Positions 60,487 to 64,000 of a stretch of DNA of 64,000 nucleotides are shown one piece after another. Each line of letters starts with the position of its first letter. The stretch's first letter is position 1. The translations under genes were made by a program, and so were the position numbers. The stretch is taken from contig CAMDZW010000008.1 in assembly GCA_945911015.1 (NCBI GenBank), positions 1 to 64,000 on the forward strand, written 5' to 3'. The DNA is from an uncultured Propionibacteriaceae bacterium (GTDB taxonomy: Bacteria; Actinomycetota; Actinomycetes; Propionibacteriales; Propionibacteriaceae). Under the pieces are notes generated by a model. It worked only from the letters and a program-made list of their open reading frames with translations. It was not told where the DNA came from and did not search any database.

Positions 60487-62052
60487 TCAGGATCGAGGCG
60501 GTGCCCAACTCGGGTTGACCGGGCTGTGGTGCTGTCCCTGGACCGGAGTGGGGCGGAGCGCAGCCCGTCGGGCGCGACGCCGAGCAATGGCCTCCCGGAC
60601 CCAGACCCACGGGTAGCGGACAGTGTCCGGCCGGGGTTCGACGCCGTCGGCACGGAGTTCCTCGAGTTCGGCGAAGATCTGGCCCTCGCGCAGCCTGCCC
60701 GTCTCGTCGACCACGCCGCGGGTCATGGCATCGCGGAGGTAGGCGAGCTCGGTGGCAAGGTTCATCCAGCGCAGGGTCTTGCGCCACGGTGACGGCATCA
60801 CCACGACAACGACCGCGGCGATCGCGCTGAGGGCGACGATCAGGAACTCGACTGAGCCCTTCCAGTCGAAGGCCCACACCCCGATCAACAGGATCGGTGA
60901 CACCAGCAGCACCAATGGGCCGAGGAAGGCGGTCACCGGGTGGGCGAACATGGAGTGCCAGGCAAGTCCGAGGCGACGGGTCGCCTTGGACACCACGGTC
61001 CGGTCCTCGTCGGCGAACCAACCGGCCTGGACGTAGTCACCGAGTCGGGCGCCGACCAGCGTGGACTGCTTGCGGATGTGTCCGATGGCAAAGGTGACGA
61101 CGAACATGGCCATGGGCAGGGCGATGAACCAGTAGAGCGGATAGGGGTTGGCCAGGGTCGAGGAGAACCCGTTCCAGGCCATGTGGAGCAGAGCTGCTGC
61201 CAGGAACCCGGCCAGCGGCGCGACGATCCGGACCGTACGGCTTCGGGTGCGCACGGCCATCACCAGCCCGAAGACGGTCATGATCGTGAACAAGGGATGC
61301 ACGAAACAGCTGGCCACGCCGCGGATCAGGAACAGCTGGGTCATCGCCTCTTCCGGGGTGACCCCTGGTTGTTGTGCGGCTGCCCGGTAGACGCGGGCGT
61401 AGTAGATGATGTTCTCCACCCACGCGAAGCCGACCGCTGACAATCCGGCGAGGCTGATCCCCCCGAGGGGGCTGACGAGTCGGTTGCGGGCCAGGCTCGC
61501 GATCCAGAAGACCACGGTGGCCCTGGCGAACTCCTCCCCGGAGGGAGCCACGAAGACGGCTGCCCGGGCGCCGGTGGCTGGATCCCCCTCCCCCATGATG
61601 CCGAGGTGTTGGCCCATCCAGGTGTTGAGGTGGAGTGAGAAGTTGGTCGCCACGAAGGCGCCCCAGCCGAAGGTGAGCAGCCAGATGCCCAGTCGCGGCA
61701 GGAACGCCTGGGTGCGGTACCGGTCGGCCAGGATCAGCAGCGCCGACATCACCACGGCGGTGATGATCGCGTACGAGTTGGCCTTGACGATCGCTTCGGT
61801 GCCGAGCCCGGGGATGACACCGTTCTCGAGCTGGCGGTCCGGCACCATCATCCGGTACATCATGACGATGCAGACCGTGTAGCCGACCAGCAGTACCGCG
61901 ACCAGCCAGGGCCACAGGCCCAGCCGGGGTCGGCTGCTGCGCTCGCGCCAGGGCAGGCCGCTGCGGCGCAGGTTCCGTCGGTCGTCGTCGGTCAGCTCAG
62001 GGGTTGAGACCACAGCTGGTGTCGGCTCCGGAGGGCGTGGCGCGATCGACAT
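60487..62052 (-). CDS. PrsW family intramembrane metalloprotease
   Basis: VAPSGEEFARATVVFW; VGFAWVENIIYYARVY; CFVHPLFTIMTVFGL; LLHMAWNG. Confidence 0.88.
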   Translation of the reverse strand: MSIAPRPPEPTPAVVSTPELTDDDRRNLRRSGLPWRERSSRPRLGLWPWLVAVLLVGYTVCIVMMYRMMVPDRQLENGVIPGLGTEAIVKANSYAIITAVVMSALLILADRYRTQAFLPRLGIWLLTFGWGAFVATNFSLHLNTWMGQHLGIMGEGDPATGARAAVFVAPSGEEFARATVVFWIASLARNRLVSPLGGISLAGLSAVGFAWVENIIYYARVYRAAAQQPGVTPEEAMTQLFLIRGVASCFVHPLFTIMTVFGLVMAVRTRSRTVRIVAPLAGFLAAALLHMAWNGFSSTLANPYPLYWFIALPMAMFVVTFAIGHIRKQSTLVGARLGDYVQAGWFADEDRTVVSKATRRLGLAWHSMFAHPVTAFLGPLVLLVSPILLIGVWAFDWKGSVEFLIVALSAIAAVVVVVMPSPWRKTLRWMNLATELAYLRDAMTRGVVDETGRLREGQIFAELEELRADGVEPRPDTVRYPWVWVREAIARRRARRAALRPTPVQGQHHSPVNPSWAPPRS

Positions 62053-62062
62053 GGCCGCAAGG

Positions 62063-62683
62063 CTACCGCGCCGGGTGCTCATCATCGTCGACACCACGGG
62101 CCCACAGGGCATCGCCGGTGGTGCGGGCATGGGCGACCACGCGGATCACGGTCGGGATCATCCGGGCCCGGATGCTGCGTTCGATGCCTCGGGCGCGGGC
62201 GGCGTCGCGCGACTCGGCGATCAGGCCGAAGGCGATCGGGATCAGTTGCAGGGTGAGGCTGACCGCAAGTGCAACCCGGGCAGGACGCACGCCGAGCGGG
62301 CGCAGCGGTCCGAGACCGGTCGTGACGGCATCGAGCATCCGGTCGATCGGGGTGGTCATGGTGACCACGCTGGCAATCAGCACGATGGTGACCAGGTCAC
62401 CGACGACCTCGACGCTGCGGGGCCACCCACCACGCCACCACTGGTAGGCGCCGAGCAGGACGAGGATGATCACCAGGCCACGCATCCCCCACAGCAACCG
62501 AGACCACCCGATCCGCGAGACCGTGACGACGGCGGCGGCGAGGACCAGGCCGACCACGGTGGTCAGCGGTCCCCGTACGAGCATCAGGGTGATGGAAGTG
62601 GCGAGCAGGGTGAGCAACTTGAGCCCGGCCGGGACCCGGTGCACGACGGTGGTGCCGGGCACATGAGCGAACAATTCACTCAC
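62063..62683 (-). CDS. bioN: Energy-coupling factor transporter transmembrane protein (EcfT/BioN)
   Basis: PAGLKLLTLLATSITLMLV ... ESRDAARARGI (ARG motif). Confidence 0.88.
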   Translation of the reverse strand: MSELFAHVPGTTVVHRVPAGLKLLTLLATSITLMLVRGPLTTVVGLVLAAAVVTVSRIGWSRLLWGMRGLVIILVLLGAYQWWRGGWPRSVEVVGDLVTIVLIASVVTMTTPIDRMLDAVTTGLGPLRPLGVRPARVALAVSLTLQLIPIAFGLIAESRDAARARGIERSIRARMIPTVIRVVAHARTTGDALWARGVDDDEHPAR

Positions 62684-63363
62684 GGGTTGGCCCGGTATCC
62701 GGCAATGACCTCGTCGGGGGGTCCGTCATCAGCAATGTGTCCGTCGCGGATGAGGAGCACTCGGTCGCACCGGGCGGCGAGTTCGAGGTCGTGGGTGGCG
62801 AGGATCAGTTGTTGGTCCAGTCCGGTCAGCAGGTCACCGATCAGGCGGGCATTGGCGAGGTCGAGCAGGGTGGTCGGTTCGTCGGCGACGACGATCCGTG
62901 GGTCGGCGGCCAACACTCCGGCGAGGGCCACGAGTTGGCGTTGGCCGCCCGACAGGGCGTGGACGCTGCGATCGGCGAGCGGCTCCAGTCCATGGGTGGC
63001 CAGGATCTGTTCTGCCTTCGTACGGCGATGGCTGCGGTTCTTCTCCTGACGGCGCAGCGAGAGTTCGATGTCCTCACGGACAGTCGGCATGATCAATTGC
63101 GCAGCGGGGTCGGTGAAGACGAAGCCGACCCGGTCGCGGACCTGCCTTGGCCTGCTGGCGACGTCGATGCCGTCGACGGTGACGCTGCCGGTCGACGGGG
63201 TGACCAGGCCGTTGACGAGGCGGGCGAGGGTGGACTTTCCCGAGCCGTTGGGGCCGATCAGAGCAACTCTGGGTTCGGACAGCGTGACGCTGATCCCGTC
63301 GAGCGCAGTGAGGGTGCCTTCGGTCAGCTCATGGGTGACGGTGACGTGGTCGAAACTGATCAT
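62680..63363 (-). CDS. bioM: ECF transporter ATP-binding protein (BioM)
   Basis: ALIGPNGSGKSTLARLVNGL; ALSGGQRQLVALAGVLAADPRIVVADEPTTLLD. Confidence 0.92.
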   Translation of the reverse strand: MISFDHVTVTHELTEGTLTALDGISVTLSEPRVALIGPNGSGKSTLARLVNGLVTPSTGSVTVDGIDVASRPRQVRDRVGFVFTDPAAQLIMPTVREDIELSLRRQEKNRSHRRTKAEQILATHGLEPLADRSVHALSGGQRQLVALAGVLAADPRIVVADEPTTLLDLANARLIGDLLTGLDQQLILATHDLELAARCDRVLLIRDGHIADDGPPDEVIAGYRANP

Positions 63364-63377
63364 GGGTCGCGACGGGA

Positions 63378-63971
63378 TCAGGAGGTCGCCGGTGCAGCGA
63401 CCCGTACCCGTACGAGATCGGGGAAGGCACGGTGGACCGCGGTCGCGACCAGTCCCATGGCAATGTTCTTGACCACGTCGCCGGGCCAGAACGTCAGGTC
63501 GGAGACGAAGGCGGCGGTCAGTGAGAGGTCCGCACGCCAGGCAAGGCCCAGGATGCCGAGAGTGTGGATGAAGGCAAAACTGCCGGCCAGACCCGAGAGC
63601 ACGATCAGGGGCACCGAGGTGGCGATCCGGCGCCGCGGGAGTCGCTCGACCAGGAATCCGCACAGGGCAGCAGCAAAGGGGAAGCCGATGAGATATCCCA
63701 CGGTCGGGCCGGCGAAGACGGCCAGTCCGGCCGCGCCGCCGGAGAAGATCGGCAGGCCGATCGCGCCGAGGAGCAGATAGAGGATGACCGTCAGGAACCC
63801 TCGGCGAGCACCGAGGACCGCGCCGGCCAGCAGGACTGCGAAGGTCTGCAGGGTGATCGGGACCGGGCTCGGCGTCGGGATGGCCGGTGCGAGGGCGCAG
63901 GCGGCAATGATCGCGGCGAAGGCAGCGATCAGAGCGAGGTCGGTCCCCCGCTGTCGGCTGGTGCTGGCCAT
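63378..63971 (-). CDS. bioY: Biotin transporter substrate-binding component BioY
   Basis: PVPITLQTFAVLLAGAVLGARRGFLTVILYLLLGAIGLPIFSGGAAGLAVFAGPTVGYLIGFPFAA. Confidence 0.95.
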   Translation of the reverse strand: MASTSRQRGTDLALIAAFAAIIAACALAPAIPTPSPVPITLQTFAVLLAGAVLGARRGFLTVILYLLLGAIGLPIFSGGAAGLAVFAGPTVGYLIGFPFAAALCGFLVERLPRRRIATSVPLIVLSGLAGSFAFIHTLGILGLAWRADLSLTAAFVSDLTFWPGDVVKNIAMGLVATAVHRAFPDLVRVRVAAPATS

Positions 63972-63983
63972 CAATCCTCCATA

Positions 63984-63998
63984 CTGAACGTTGTTCAG
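63984..63998. promoter_or_regulatory. BioQ-like operator upstream of bioY
   Basis: CTGAAC-GTT-GTTCAG perfect interrupted palindrome, 12 bp before the bioY start. Confidence 0.75.
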
Positions 63999-64000
63999 GT

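Overview
64 kb of high-GC chromosomal DNA, most likely from a Propionibacteriales-type actinobacterium (inferred from gene content such as mycothiol-dependent enzymes, clpP1P2 and TIGR03089). It is densely coding and mostly housekeeping or metabolic. In order it carries: clpX (partial)-clpP2-clpP1, a heterodimeric ABC exporter, aqpZ, tig, tRNA-Gly(TCC) and tRNA-Pro(TGG), HAD, TspO, nei/fpg, rpiB, an SGNH hydrolase, pepN, a Nif3-like protein, pyrR-pyrB-pyrC, mscS, osmC, a trHbII globin, a thioesterase, a flavoprotein disulfide reductase, the rhamnose catabolic genes rhaI-rhaEW-rhaB, fadD, a thiolase, an AKR, yceI/marR, a fused D-lactate/glycolate dehydrogenase, nudix, a methyltransferase, tetR/epimerase, TIGR03089, a glycan-type locus (unusual regulator, orphan solute-binding lipoprotein, Tat-exported 1030-aa protein, Gfo/Idh/MocA), ettA, tex, ssb, ALDH, prsW and the bioYMN ECF biotin transporter. 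I saw no CRISPR, prophage, transposase or classical defence island. The signals I rate highest are: (1) a strongly over-represented palindromic octamer CCGTACGG (HIP1-like) spread through the window; (2) a 14-15 bp intergenic tandem array between the solute-binding-protein gene and the 1030-aa secreted-protein gene; (3) the glycan locus itself, which has no adjacent permease; (4) several strongly dyadic intergenic elements: a 46-bp nested palindrome at ~26.0 kb, a 64-nt symmetric hairpin at ~55.75 kb, MarR/TetR/LacI/BioQ-like operators, and a complex hairpin cluster after pyrC. All annotation is by eye from translated motifs, with no database search. Non-coding coordinates could be off by a base or so.
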